From Prevotellaceae bacterium (GTDB taxonomy: Bacteria > Bacteroidota > Bacteroidia > Bacteroidales > Bacteroidaceae): 43,118 bases of DNA. The notes under the pieces were generated by a model. That model was not told the origin of the DNA, did no database searches, and saw only the letters and a list, made by a program, of their open reading frames with translations. The DNA is taken from assembly GCA_028723455.1 (NCBI GenBank), contig JAQYEW010000015.1, forward strand, positions 1-43,118, read 5' to 3'. This document shows, piece after piece, positions 16,719-24,826 of this stretch; within the stretch, counting starts at the first letter, position 1; each line of letters begins with the position of its first letter. The translations under genes and the position numbers were made by a program.

Positions 16719-17447
16719 TTGCGCTACTTTATCCAATTATCCTACGACGGCACGGCTTACCACGGATGGCAGGTGCAGCCCGGTGCCTCTTCCGTGCAGG
16801 AAACCCTGCAAGAAGCCCTGAGTACGCTGCTGCGCCGGGACACGCCCGTAACGGGTGCCGGCCGCACAGATACGGGCGTACATGCCGCCATGATGGTGGC
16901 ACATTTCGATGCCGACGCTGCCGTTGACGGCACGCAGCTTGTGTATAAACTGAATCGCCTGTTGCCGCGCGACATCGCCGTGCAGCGTGTGTGGCACGTT
17001 GCCGACGATTTGCACGCACGCTTCTCGGCCACCCGCCGCACCTATCATTATCATGTCCATCTGGGCAAACAACCCTTTCAGCGTCATTATAGCTGGCAGC
17101 TGTTCCAGGAACTGGATTTCGCGCTGATGAACGAGGCGGCGCGCCGCATGATGCAGTACGAGGATTTCACCAGTTTCAGCAAGGTCAATAACGACCAGAA
17201 GACCAATATCTGCCACATCAGCGAGGCCTATTGGCAGAAAGTAGGCCCTAATCAATGGCGCTTCACCGTTACGGCCAACCGCTTCCTGCGCAATATGGTG
17301 CGCGCCATCGTGGGCACGCTGGTGGAGGTGGGGCGTCATCGCCTTACGGTGGACGAGTTCTGTGCCGTCATCGAACGCAAGGACCGCCAGAGTGCCGGCG
17401 AGAGCGTTCCCGCCCATGCCCTTAGTCTGGTGGATATTCAGTATTAA
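16719..17447 (+). CDS. truA: tRNA pseudouridine synthase A
   Basis: Converts uridines 38-40 in the anticodon stem of tRNAs to pseudouridine. The protein is 242 residues from a TTG start at 16719, which gives the family N-terminus (LRYFIQLSYDGTAYHGWQ); no ATG is nearby and the upstream frame runs into the 8-bp tandem array. The catalytic Asp51 is in GRTDTGVHA. FSATRRTYHYHV and the C-terminal NRFLRNMVRAIVGTLVEVG are classical TruA segments. The start codon lies inside the last degenerate repeat unit, so the array could influence initiation. Confidence 0.95.
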   Translation: MRYFIQLSYDGTAYHGWQVQPGASSVQETLQEALSTLLRRDTPVTGAGRTDTGVHAAMMVAHFDADAAVDGTQLVYKLNRLLPRDIAVQRVWHVADDLHARFSATRRTYHYHVHLGKQPFQRHYSWQLFQELDFALMNEAARRMMQYEDFTSFSKVNNDQKTNICHISEAYWQKVGPNQWRFTVTANRFLRNMVRAIVGTLVEVGRHRLTVDEFCAVIERKDRQSAGESVPAHALSLVDIQY

Positions 17448-17475
17448 CGAAAATGTTCTCTCTGTAGTGATATGG

Positions 17476-18348
17476 ATGCTTTTGGCCTTTTGCTCGGCCT
17501 TTTTACTCGGATTCTATGATGTTTTCAAGAAGCACGCACTGCGCGGCAATGCCGTTGTCCCCGTGCTGTTTCTGAACACCGTTTTTTGTTCTCTGATTTT
17601 CTTACCCGTAGCCCTCGGCGTGGATGCAGGCGGATGGGCGGTGCAGCGTTGGATTGTGCTGAAAAGCTTTATTGTCCTAAGTTCTTGGATCTGCGGCTAT
17701 TTCGCCATGAAGCATCTGCCCCTGACCTTAGTAGGCCCTATCAATGCCACACGTCCCGTGATGGTGCTCGTGGGTGCGCTCTTGGTTTTTGGCGAACGCC
17801 TGAATGTGTGGCAGTGGGCGGGTGTGGCGCTGGCCATCCTGAGCTTCTTTCTGCTTTCGCGCAGTGGCAGGCGCGAGGGCATCGACTTCCGCCACAACCG
17901 CTGGATTGCCCTTATCGTGCTGGCCGCGGTGTTGGGTGCGGTGAGCGGACTGTACGACAAATTCCTGATGGCTCCCACGGCGGACGGCGGATTGGCGTTG
18001 GACCGGCGCGTGGTGCAGGCCTATTATAACTTCTATCAGGCGGGCATCATGCTGGTGCTGCTCGCCGTGTTATGGTGGCCGCAACGCCGGCGCAGCACGC
18101 CCTTTCATTGGGATTGGTGTATCCTCCTCATCTCCATCTTCCTTTCCGCTGCCGATTGGGTCTATTTCCAGGCACTGAGTCAGGAGGGCGCCTTGATTTC
18201 CGTTGTCAGCATGATACGCCGCAGCAGTGTCGTGGTCAGTTTTCTGGTGGGAGCAATGGTGTTCCGCGAGCGCAATCTGCGCAGCAAAGCCCTGGACCTG
18301 CTGCTTGTCCTGCTGAGCATGCTTTGCCTCTATATCGGCACGCGCTGA
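17476..18348 (+). CDS. EamA/DMT-family membrane transporter
   Basis: A protein of about 290 residues with ten predicted membrane helices in two EamA repeats (drug/metabolite transporter superfamily). The first helix is MLLAFCSAFLLGFYDVFKKHAL; the GFYDVFKK motif recurs in modified form as GLYDKFLM at the start of the second half. LTLVGPINATRPVMVLVGALL is the typical end of the first repeat, and MIRRSSVVVSFLVGAMVFRERN that of the second. The substrate is unknown. The ATG at 17476 is chosen; GTG at 17467 is an equally good alternative adding three residues. It begins about 28 bases after truA and is probably cotranscribed. Confidence 0.85.
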   Translation: MLLAFCSAFLLGFYDVFKKHALRGNAVVPVLFLNTVFCSLIFLPVALGVDAGGWAVQRWIVLKSFIVLSSWICGYFAMKHLPLTLVGPINATRPVMVLVGALLVFGERLNVWQWAGVALAILSFFLLSRSGRREGIDFRHNRWIALIVLAAVLGAVSGLYDKFLMAPTADGGLALDRRVVQAYYNFYQAGIMLVLLAVLWWPQRRRSTPFHWDWCILLISIFLSAADWVYFQALSQEGALISVVSMIRRSSVVVSFLVGAMVFRERNLRSKALDLLLVLLSMLCLYIGTR

Positions 18349-18370
18349 AAAGCGGAATATGGAGTGCAAA

Positions 18371-18463
18371 AAAAACTATATAGTAATTTTGAAAAAACAA
18401 CGCTTTGTTTTGGTCGGAATTACTATATGTTTTTTTGAAAACTACGGTATAATTTGTTTTTTT
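18371..18463 (+). repeat. Palindromic AT-rich intergenic repeat, copy B
   Basis: Contains the core AAAACAACGCTTTGTTTT at 18394-18411, flanked by TATAGTAATT on the left and its reverse complement AATTACTATA on the right, then TTTTTTTGAAAACTA. It aligns with copy A read on the opposite strand. It lies between the DMT transporter and the promoter of the flavodoxin-fold oxidoreductase. Confidence 0.65.
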
Positions 18464-18475
18464 ACAAGACATCGC

Positions 18476-18505
18476 TTGCGATATAAAATTATTTCATTAC
18501 TTTTG
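18476..18505 (+). promoter_or_regulatory. Promoter of the oxidoreductase gene
   Basis: TTG at 18476-18478, 19 bases, then TACTTTTG at 18498-18505 and a C. The leader would be about 60 bases, ending in AAGGTAAAATAG before the ATG. Confidence 0.7.
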
Positions 18506-18570
18506 CACCTGTAAATAAGAAACAAGTTAAACAAAGAACGGTTTTAAAAATTAAGGTAAAATAGAATTTT

Positions 18571-19113
18571 ATGGCAAAAGTATTATTGGTTACCGGTCAT
18601 TCGTACCAGGACTATTCTGTGGCAAACAAGGAGATTGTAAAGGAACTGACAGCGGCCATCCCCGATGTGGAGGTGGACAATCTGGCGGCATTGTATCCGG
18701 ATTTCAAAATCGACGTCGAGGCCGAGCAGCAGAAGTTGTTGGCGGCGGATACCATCATCGTTCAGGCACCCCTGTTCTGGTATTCCATGCCCGCCCTCGT
18801 CATGCGTTGGTGGGAGGAAGTGTTCACTCACGGTTGGGCCTATGGCAGCACGGGCACCGCGCTGAAGGGCAAGCGGATCGTCTTTGGCATCACGGCGGGC
18901 GGCCCCACGGAGGCTTACGCCAATAACGTGATGGGCATCACGGACCAGGATATCCTGAATCGTTTCAGGGTCAGTGCCACCTTCTGCAATATGGAGTATC
19001 TTGGCGGCAAGTTCACGGGAGGTTTGCTGAACGACGGTTCCGGCGTACTGACGGACGAGGCACGCAAGGCCATCCGGGAGCATGTGGCATGGATTGCGGA
19101 TACGATAAAATAA
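18571..19113 (+). CDS. NAD(P)H-dependent oxidoreductase, flavodoxin fold
   Basis: A 180-residue cytoplasmic flavoprotein of the NQO1/MdaB/KefF type, expected to reduce quinones or similar electrophiles using NAD(P)H and FMN or FAD. The N-terminal strand and flavin loop are MAKVLLVTGHSYQDYSVANKE. QAPLFWYSMPALVMRWWEEVF is the family signature before the second flavin loop, and FGITAGGPTEAY the third. Length is normal for the family. It has its own promoter and is closed by a strong terminator, so it is a single-gene unit. Confidence 0.9.
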   Translation: MAKVLLVTGHSYQDYSVANKEIVKELTAAIPDVEVDNLAALYPDFKIDVEAEQQKLLAADTIIVQAPLFWYSMPALVMRWWEEVFTHGWAYGSTGTALKGKRIVFGITAGGPTEAYANNVMGITDQDILNRFRVSATFCNMEYLGGKFTGGLLNDGSGVLTDEARKAIREHVAWIADTIK

Positions 19114-19126
19114 CGGCTTCAAGGTA

Positions 19127-19175
19127 GCGGCAAGGCGGCCGGGGGATTGTCTCCGGCCGCCTTGCCGCATGTTTT
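19127..19175 (+). terminator. Strong hairpin terminator after the oxidoreductase gene
   Basis: A perfect 16-bp GC-rich stem: GCGGCAAGGCGGCCGG (19127-19142) pairs with 19153-19168, followed by ATGTTTT. It begins 14 bases after the stop codon. Confidence 0.85.
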
Positions 19176-19203
19176 CACGGGACAGAATATCTGTCAAATC
19201 CTT

Positions 19204-19233
19204 TTGTCATTCCGTGCGGTTTTCGTAAATTTG
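19204..19233 (+). promoter_or_regulatory. Promoter of the DUF3256 gene, possibly leaderless
   Basis: TTG at 19204-19206, 19 bases, then TAAATTTG at 19226-19233 and a C. The start codon is at 19238, only four bases after the box, so transcription would begin at or next to the A of ATG. Confidence 0.65.
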
Positions 19234-19237
19234 CGCT

Positions 19238-19861
19238 ATGAGAAAACTGTTTTCCTTCTTGCTGATATGCTTCGGCGCAACAATGCTGCACGCCCAGCGG
19301 CCTGCTGTGCGCGGTTTATTTGAGCAGATGCCCGACAGCCTGCTGCCTTTGGTCAACGCACAGGCGCGCCAGGCGCTGACACATGCCTATGTCCTGGGCA
19401 CCGACGCCCTGGTGCGTGATGTGATGAATACGGAGGTTGTCCTGGATACGCTTGGCGAGGATTTCATGCAGCTGCGCACGTCGCCTGTTTCAACGCTCCA
19501 GCTGCGTCTTCTGCATACCACGGACAGTACCACCCTCATCGCCCTGGTGGAGAGTGTCGAGGCCAACGGCAGCGTGAGCAGTATCCGTTTCTTCAACGAC
19601 CGCTGGACAGAGCAGCATTGGCTGGACTTCCCCATGCCCACCGTGCGTCAGTTTGTGGGCGATGATGCTGACCGGGACGTTGCGGCCCAGTTGGAAGCCC
19701 TGCCCCTGATAAGCATCCAGGCCGAGGGCAACGCCCCCGTCTTCACCCTCCGCCTCTCTCTGAGTCCGCTGGACGAGGAAGCACGCAGGAAAGCACCCCG
19801 CCAAGCGCCTACGCTGCGCGTCCGATGGGATGGTAATCAATTTCGAATGCCTATGCCATGA
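19238..19861 (+). CDS. DUF3256 family exported protein
   Basis: A 207-residue Bacteroidetes-specific protein with a signal peptide (MRKLFSFLLICFGATMLHAQ). The mature part opens with VRGLFEQMPDSLLPLV, the hallmark of DUF3256, followed by mixed alpha/beta sequence containing an LRTSPVSTLQLRLL strand region. Function is unknown; location is probably the periplasm. It overlaps the PI-PLC gene by 4 bases (ATGA), so the two are translationally coupled. The promoter appears to place the transcript start at the ATG. Confidence 0.85.
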   Translation: MRKLFSFLLICFGATMLHAQRPAVRGLFEQMPDSLLPLVNAQARQALTHAYVLGTDALVRDVMNTEVVLDTLGEDFMQLRTSPVSTLQLRLLHTTDSTTLIALVESVEANGSVSSIRFFNDRWTEQHWLDFPMPTVRQFVGDDADRDVAAQLEALPLISIQAEGNAPVFTLRLSLSPLDEEARRKAPRQAPTLRVRWDGNQFRMPMP

Positions 19862-22413
19862 AACATTTCTTCCTGACTATCCTGCTGGGGCTGTCCTGTG
19901 CGTTTGCAGCCCATGCAGAAAAAGACATTACCGCTCGGTTGCAGAATGCCGACTTCGATTTGCAGGCTGCGGCAACGATGCCGGCCACCAAAGTGAATGT
20001 CGTGGCGGGTTGGACCCACACCACAACGGGCGATTGGGCCTATGGTGCCGCTCTCAGTTTCGGTTCGGGCGCAGTGCTGAGCAACGGCAAGGCCGTTCCT
20101 GAAGTGAACTCCGACGGCGCCCCGACAGGTGGTGCCTTGGGGCTAAGCGTGGGTTTGGGTTCGACAATCAACTACAGCCAGACGCTTTTGCTGGAGGCCG
20201 GCACCTATCGCTTGCACTATCGCATCCGCAATGCCAACGATTTCACGTTTATGGAGAACCGTATAGGCTTTGTGGTGGACGGTAAGGCCACGTATGGCAA
20301 TATCAAGTATTTCCCCACGAACCGGTGGGTGGAGGACGACGTGCGCCTAAGCCTGGGCACACCGCAGACGGTGAGCATCAACGTGGGTGCTGTTGCCAAT
20401 GTTGAAGGACAGAACGGCAGCGGACAGTACCCCGTCGTGTATGTCGACGATGTGCGTCTCTATAAGGACGAACCTACCGACACTTGGTTTGCCAGTAGTA
20501 GCGACATCACCCCCACGCAGTTGACGGGCACAGGCAACTATACCGGATACAACCTCGGTACGCCGATACCCGAGAGCTGGAAAAAGAATCATTTTACGGG
20601 CGATGCCCTCAGCGCTACGATGAACCTGGAGAATGGTGTCTATGAGTTGGGCGTATATGCGCATGCCCACATGGCATGGACGGCTAAGGTCGTTGAGGAC
20701 GGCACGCCCAACAGTTATCTGCGCGCCAACGACGTTGAAATCAGATTGCCCGTCATCAACAATGTGGCTATGGCCAAGGGCGAGCCCATGCTTTACAAGC
20801 TTGAGCGTGTCCGCGTTACGGACGGTACGCTCAGGCTGAGTATCGGCAACAGTGCCGAGGGTGCTAACTGGCACACGGGCTATGTGCGGTATGTCCGCCG
20901 TTGCACACTCGCTGATGTGGCCGGCGACGTGAATGCCGACCACCGCCTGTCGGCCGGCGACCTGACGCTGCTTATTGACGCGCTGAAAGAAGGAACTGCT
21001 GATGTTTTGCGCTGCGATGCCAACCAGGATGGGGTGGTGGATGCCAAGGATGTGGAATATCTGCGCGATGTGCTTCTTGGCATCAATGAGGGTCTCGTCC
21101 AAAATCCGGAGCCTTGGGGCATGATTCCCGCTGTGCAGAACGCCGGCAATCAAAGTCCGGAGATGTTGCGGTATGCCACGCGTCTGGTGGTGCAGACCAG
21201 TTTGCCGAACGTAGAGCGCGTAAGCGTTTGGGCTGTTGGAGGCGAGACGCTGAACAACGAAACGGGCGACAGCGACTACCGCTCCTCGCGGCAGAGCGAT
21301 ATCGTTGCGTGGGAGGGCAGTACGGACGGAAGCTATACGCTCTGTCTTCAACCACAGGATCTGTCGCAAGGCGTAATGGTAACCGTTTCCACCACCGACG
21401 GGAAGCATTACAGTCAGAACTTCGGTCTCATCAGTCCGGGTCAGGAGAATACGCTTCAGTTTACACAGAGCACCGCCCGGAACCTGTGGATGGCCACACT
21501 GCCCCAGAGCCTTCATTATAATCTGTTGAGCACGCCGGGTGTTCACGATGCCACCACCAGCAGCGTGTCGGGTGCCTTTTCCACCTATGCCAAATGCCAA
21601 GGGCTCAACATCTCCGAACTGCTTGCCGCCGGCGTGCGTGCTTTCGACCTGCGCCCTCGCTTTACGTCCAACACTGTGGAGGACATCCAACTGGACAATC
21701 TGGAGATTTTCCATGGCACTTATGGCACGGGCGTGCGGTTCAAGGATGCCGTGGACCAGCTTATTGACTTTGTGAGGAACAATCCTTCGGAAGCCCTGAC
21801 CATTCTGATGAGTAAGGAGCAAGCATCGGGCGCAGACCAAAGCGAGACTTGGCGTGCCAGTATCCGCCAATGTTTCCAGGACGCAAGCCGCAAGCCCTAT
21901 CTGCTGGATGGTTTGGGACCGCTTACCTTGAGAGACATGCGCGGCCGCATCTGCGTTGTGAGTCGCAATCCCTATGGCAATGCGAACAATGGTTACCGCG
22001 ATGTGGTCTGTGGGGCGATTGCGGAAGACTGGCCTAATGACGGTCAGGACACAACGTTCAACTTTATCCTTACACGCGCGGGTAATTGGAACAATGCCAC
22101 CTATGGTGTTCAGGACAAGTATAATTCGAGAACAAGTGCCAAGCAGGAGGCGGCCCAGGCGCAATTCAAGGCTTTTGGCAAGATCAGGACTAACCATCAG
22201 TACAACTTCAATTTCCTCAGCATAGCCTTTCATTTCCCTTATGGTCCTGCCAGTTATGCCGGGTCTATGAACCCGTGGGCTGTCGACTACCTGAAGAATT
22301 TTGACGCTCCTTTGGGATACGTATTTGGCGATTTCCTGGGTGTTCCCGATCAGTCCGGCGACAAACTTGTGCAAGCCATCATCGAACAGAATTGGAAATA
22401 TGCCTTTAAATAA
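19858..22413 (+). CDS. Secreted PI-PLC-like phosphodiesterase with dockerin repeat
   Basis: An 851-residue exported protein (signal peptide MKHFFLTILLGLSCAFAAHA). Residues 21-350 form beta-sandwich regions that may bind carbohydrate or lipid. Residues 357-408 form a type I dockerin-like pair of calcium loops (DVNADHRLSAGDL and DANQDGVVDAKDV). The C-terminal part is a phosphatidylinositol-specific phospholipase C X-domain: TPGVHDATTSS supplies His563, FDLRPR follows, and EIFHGTYG supplies His619, matching the two catalytic histidines of bacterial PI-PLC. It probably cleaves phosphatidylinositol-type lipids or glycosylated anchors outside the cell. The following acid phosphatase gene, 6 bases away, could remove phosphate from the product. 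No cohesin is present in the window. Confidence 0.88.
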   Translation: MKHFFLTILLGLSCAFAAHAEKDITARLQNADFDLQAAATMPATKVNVVAGWTHTTTGDWAYGAALSFGSGAVLSNGKAVPEVNSDGAPTGGALGLSVGLGSTINYSQTLLLEAGTYRLHYRIRNANDFTFMENRIGFVVDGKATYGNIKYFPTNRWVEDDVRLSLGTPQTVSINVGAVANVEGQNGSGQYPVVYVDDVRLYKDEPTDTWFASSSDITPTQLTGTGNYTGYNLGTPIPESWKKNHFTGDALSATMNLENGVYELGVYAHAHMAWTAKVVEDGTPNSYLRANDVEIRLPVINNVAMAKGEPMLYKLERVRVTDGTLRLSIGNSAEGANWHTGYVRYVRRCTLADVAGDVNADHRLSAGDLTLLIDALKEGTADVLRCDANQDGVVDAKDVEYLRDVLLGINEGLVQNPEPWGMIPAVQNAGNQSPEMLRYATRLVVQTSLPNVERVSVWAVGGETLNNETGDSDYRSSRQSDIVAWEGSTDGSYTLCLQPQDLSQGVMVTVSTTDGKHYSQNFGLISPGQENTLQFTQSTARNLWMATLPQSLHYNLLSTPGVHDATTSSVSGAFSTYAKCQGLNISELLAAGVRAFDLRPRFTSNTVEDIQLDNLEIFHGTYGTGVRFKDAVDQLIDFVRNNPSEALTILMSKEQASGADQSETWRASIRQCFQDASRKPYLLDGLGPLTLRDMRGRICVVSRNPYGNANNGYRDVVCGAIAEDWPNDGQDTTFNFILTRAGNWNNATYGVQDKYNSRTSAKQEAAQAQFKAFGKIRTNHQYNFNFLSIAFHFPYGPASYAGSMNPWAVDYLKNFDAPLGYVFGDFLGVPDQSGDKLVQAIIEQNWKYAFK

Positions 22414-22419
22414 TCATCC

Positions 22420-23718
22420 ATGAACAGAATCCTTACTTTTACTCTTGCGGCTGTCCTGTCCCTGCCTGCCTTGGCGCAACCCGGACGCGCACGCCGGGAA
22501 ATCAATGCGAATCCCCGGCTGTCTGCCTCTAATTATCTGGCTTATATCGAACCTGAGGAGGTAAAGGACGAGGCCCCCAAAGGCTATGAAGCCTTCTATC
22601 TTACCCACTATGGCCGGCACGGCAGCCGTTGGCTGATAGGCGCGTGGGAGTATGACGACGCCATAGATGTCCTGCAAAGGGGCAGCGAAGCAGGGCAGCT
22701 GACACCACGCGGCATGCAACTGCTGGACGACCTGAAGGCTTTCCGCAAAACCACGGAGAAACGCTTGGGCGAACTGACGGAGGTGGGCGAACGCCAGCAC
22801 CACGGTATCGGCAGACGCATGGCGCAGCGCTATCCCGAAATCTTCAAACGCAAGGATACGCAGATTGATGCCCGCAGCACGGTTGTCATCCGTTGCATCC
22901 TGTCTATGACCGCCGCCTGCGAGGAACTGGCGGCCGCCAATCCCAAGGCACGCATACATAACGATGTCAGCGAGAGTTTCCAATACTATCTGAACGCGGA
23001 CTGGACAGAGCGGATGCGTCGCGACAACCGCGCACGCCGGGAGGCCATGAAGCCTTTTAATCCCACGCAGCAATGGATCAACCCCAAGCGTTTCTGGTCC
23101 CAGCTGTTCAAGGACGCTGACTATCGCGACTCCGTGAAGAGCAGCCGCACGGATTTCATGAGGCGGCTCTTCTCCATCGCCGGCAATATGCAGAGCCACG
23201 ACAACGGCCTCGACCTCTATGACCTCTTTACAAAGGAGGAGCGTTTCGACCTTTGGAAGATCAAGAACATCGAATGGTACATCGGCTACGCCCAGGGTAC
23301 GGCACCGTTCTCGCAAAGCAACCTGCTGAAGAACATCATCCAGACGGCCGACACCATTGCCCACAGCCGTAGTTTCCACGGTGCGACGCTGCGCTATGGC
23401 CACGAGGTGTGTGTAATGCCCTTGGCCGCATTGCTGGAGCTGGAGGGCTGTTATCCCGAAGTGCCCTCCGCGGGTCTGGATACACTGCACCACGCTTTCT
23501 TCAATTATGAAATCTATCCCATGGGTAGCAATATCCAGTTGACGTTCTACCGAAGCAAGAAGAACGCCCAGGCCCCCGTGCTCGTAAAGGCACGTCTGAA
23601 CGAGCGTGAGGTTACGCTGCCCGGTACGCCCGCCCAAGGTAAGTATTATTATCGTTGGGACGACCTGCGCCGCTATTATCTGGATAAACTGGAAGCCTAT
23701 GAGCGGCAGGCAGATTAA
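22420..23718 (+). CDS. Histidine acid phosphatase family protein
   Basis: A 432-residue exported phosphatase of the two-domain histidine phosphatase superfamily (phytase, acid phosphatase and MINPP relatives). The signal peptide is MNRILTFTLAAVLSLPALAQ. The phosphohistidine motif is YGRHGSRW (Arg66, His67), and the distal catalytic pair is His328-Glu329 in LRYGHEVCVMP, in place of the HD of acid phosphatases or the HAE of MINPP enzymes. It acts outside the cytoplasm on phosphomonoesters. Being 6 bases after the PI-PLC-like gene, it may dephosphorylate inositol phosphates released by that enzyme; this is inference from context only. Confidence 0.88.
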   Translation: MNRILTFTLAAVLSLPALAQPGRARREINANPRLSASNYLAYIEPEEVKDEAPKGYEAFYLTHYGRHGSRWLIGAWEYDDAIDVLQRGSEAGQLTPRGMQLLDDLKAFRKTTEKRLGELTEVGERQHHGIGRRMAQRYPEIFKRKDTQIDARSTVVIRCILSMTAACEELAAANPKARIHNDVSESFQYYLNADWTERMRRDNRARREAMKPFNPTQQWINPKRFWSQLFKDADYRDSVKSSRTDFMRRLFSIAGNMQSHDNGLDLYDLFTKEERFDLWKIKNIEWYIGYAQGTAPFSQSNLLKNIIQTADTIAHSRSFHGATLRYGHEVCVMPLAALLELEGCYPEVPSAGLDTLHHAFFNYEIYPMGSNIQLTFYRSKKNAQAPVLVKARLNEREVTLPGTPAQGKYYYRWDDLRRYYLDKLEAYERQAD

Positions 23719-23754
23719 GAATTATTTGAAACAACTATATAGCATTAAGGTAAA

Positions 23755-24732
23755 ATGAGAAAGATTGAAACGATTGGCATCCTGACCTCTGGCGGCGATG
23801 CTCCGGGCATGAACGCAGCCATTCGTGCCATTACGCGTGCAGCCATTGCCAATGGCTTTCGTGTCAAGGGTATCTACCGTGGCTACGACGGGCTGATCCA
23901 AAACGAGATTGTGGAATTCTCCACAGAGAACGTAAGCAATATCATCCAGCGTGGCGGAACCATCCTGAAGACCGCCCGTTCCAAAGAGTTCGAGACGGTG
24001 GAGGGTCGTCAGAAAGCCTATGAGAACATGACGGCGGCGGGTATTGATGCCTTGGTGGTCATTGGCGGTAACGGTTCGCTGTCGGGCGCACGCATCTTCG
24101 CCCAGGAGTTCGACGTGCCGTGCATCGGTCTGCCCGGAACGATCGACAACGACCTGAACGGTACGGATCTGACCATCGGTTACGATACCACGCTGAACAC
24201 CATCATGGAGTGCGTGGACAAAATCCGCGACACCGCAACCAGCCACGAGCGCATTTTCTTCGTAGAGGTAATGGGGCGCGATGCGGGTTTCCTGGCTCAG
24301 AACAGTGCCATTGCCGCCGGTGCCGAGGCTGCCATCATTCCCGAGGACAGCACGGGTGCCGACCAGTTGGAGCATTTCGTCAGCCGCGGTATCCGTAAGA
24401 GCAAGAACTCGAGTATTGTCATCGTGAGCGAGAGCCCTAAGTGCGGTGCCATGTATTACGCCGACCGCCTGAAGAAGGAGCATCCCGAATTTGACGTGCG
24501 CGTTTCCATCTTGGGTCATTTGCAGCGTGGCGGCAGCCCTTCGGCCGGTGATCGTATCTTGGCTTCTCGTTTGGGTGCCGGTGCCATCAACGCCTTGATG
24601 GAGGGGCAGCGTAATGTGATGATCGGTATCCGCAATGACGAAATCGTTTATGTACCCTTCACCTCGGCGGTAAAGAGCAACAAGGTGGTGAAGCACGAAC
24701 TGGTGGATGTGCTGAGCACGCTGAGCATTTGA
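23755..24732 (+). CDS. pfkA: ATP-dependent 6-phosphofructokinase
   Basis: Phosphorylates fructose 6-phosphate to fructose 1,6-bisphosphate. The 325-residue length fits the short bacterial form. [18 protein letters not shown] binds nucleotide, [11 protein letters not shown] carries Gly where PPi-dependent enzymes have Asp, and [12 protein letters not shown] contains the catalytic Asp; together these indicate ATP use. [12 protein letters not shown] and [15 protein letters not shown] form the sugar phosphate site. AAGG lies just before the ATG in TTAAGGTAAAATG. No promoter is evident in the 36-base gap after the phosphatase gene, so it may be transcribed from upstream. It converges on fba. Confidence 0.96.
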   Translation: MRKIETIGILTSGGDAPGMNAAIRAITRAAIANGFRVKGIYRGYDGLIQNEIVEFSTENVSNIIQRGGTILKTARSKEFETVEGRQKAYENMTAAGIDALVVIGGNGSLSGARIFAQEFDVPCIGLPGTIDNDLNGTDLTIGYDTTLNTIMECVDKIRDTATSHERIFFVEVMGRDAGFLAQNSAIAAGAEAAIIPEDSTGADQLEHFVSRGIRKSKNSSIVIVSESPKCGAMYYADRLKKEHPEFDVRVSILGHLQRGGSPSAGDRILASRLGAGAINALMEGQRNVMIGIRNDEIVYVPFTSAVKSNKVVKHELVDVLSTLSI

Positions 24733-24758
24733 TACCTTTATAATATATAGGCACAAAA

Positions 24759-24794
24759 AAAGCCCCGCTGCATGGAAAATTGCAGCGGGGCTTT
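24759..24794. terminator. Bidirectional terminator between pfkA and fba
   Basis: AAAGCCCCGCTGCA (24759-24772) pairs perfectly with 24781-24794 around an 8-base loop. A-run on the left and T-rich sequence on the right let it serve pfkA (plus) and fba (minus). Confidence 0.92.
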
Positions 24795-24826
24795 ATCTTA
24801 TCTTTTAAAAAGGTTGGTCTTGGGTT

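Noticed and set aside
20347-22374. A 675-codon open frame on the minus strand opposite the PI-PLC-like gene
   Set aside because: Same cause as above; the plus strand has catalytic motifs and dockerin loops, and the antisense product has no recognisable domain.
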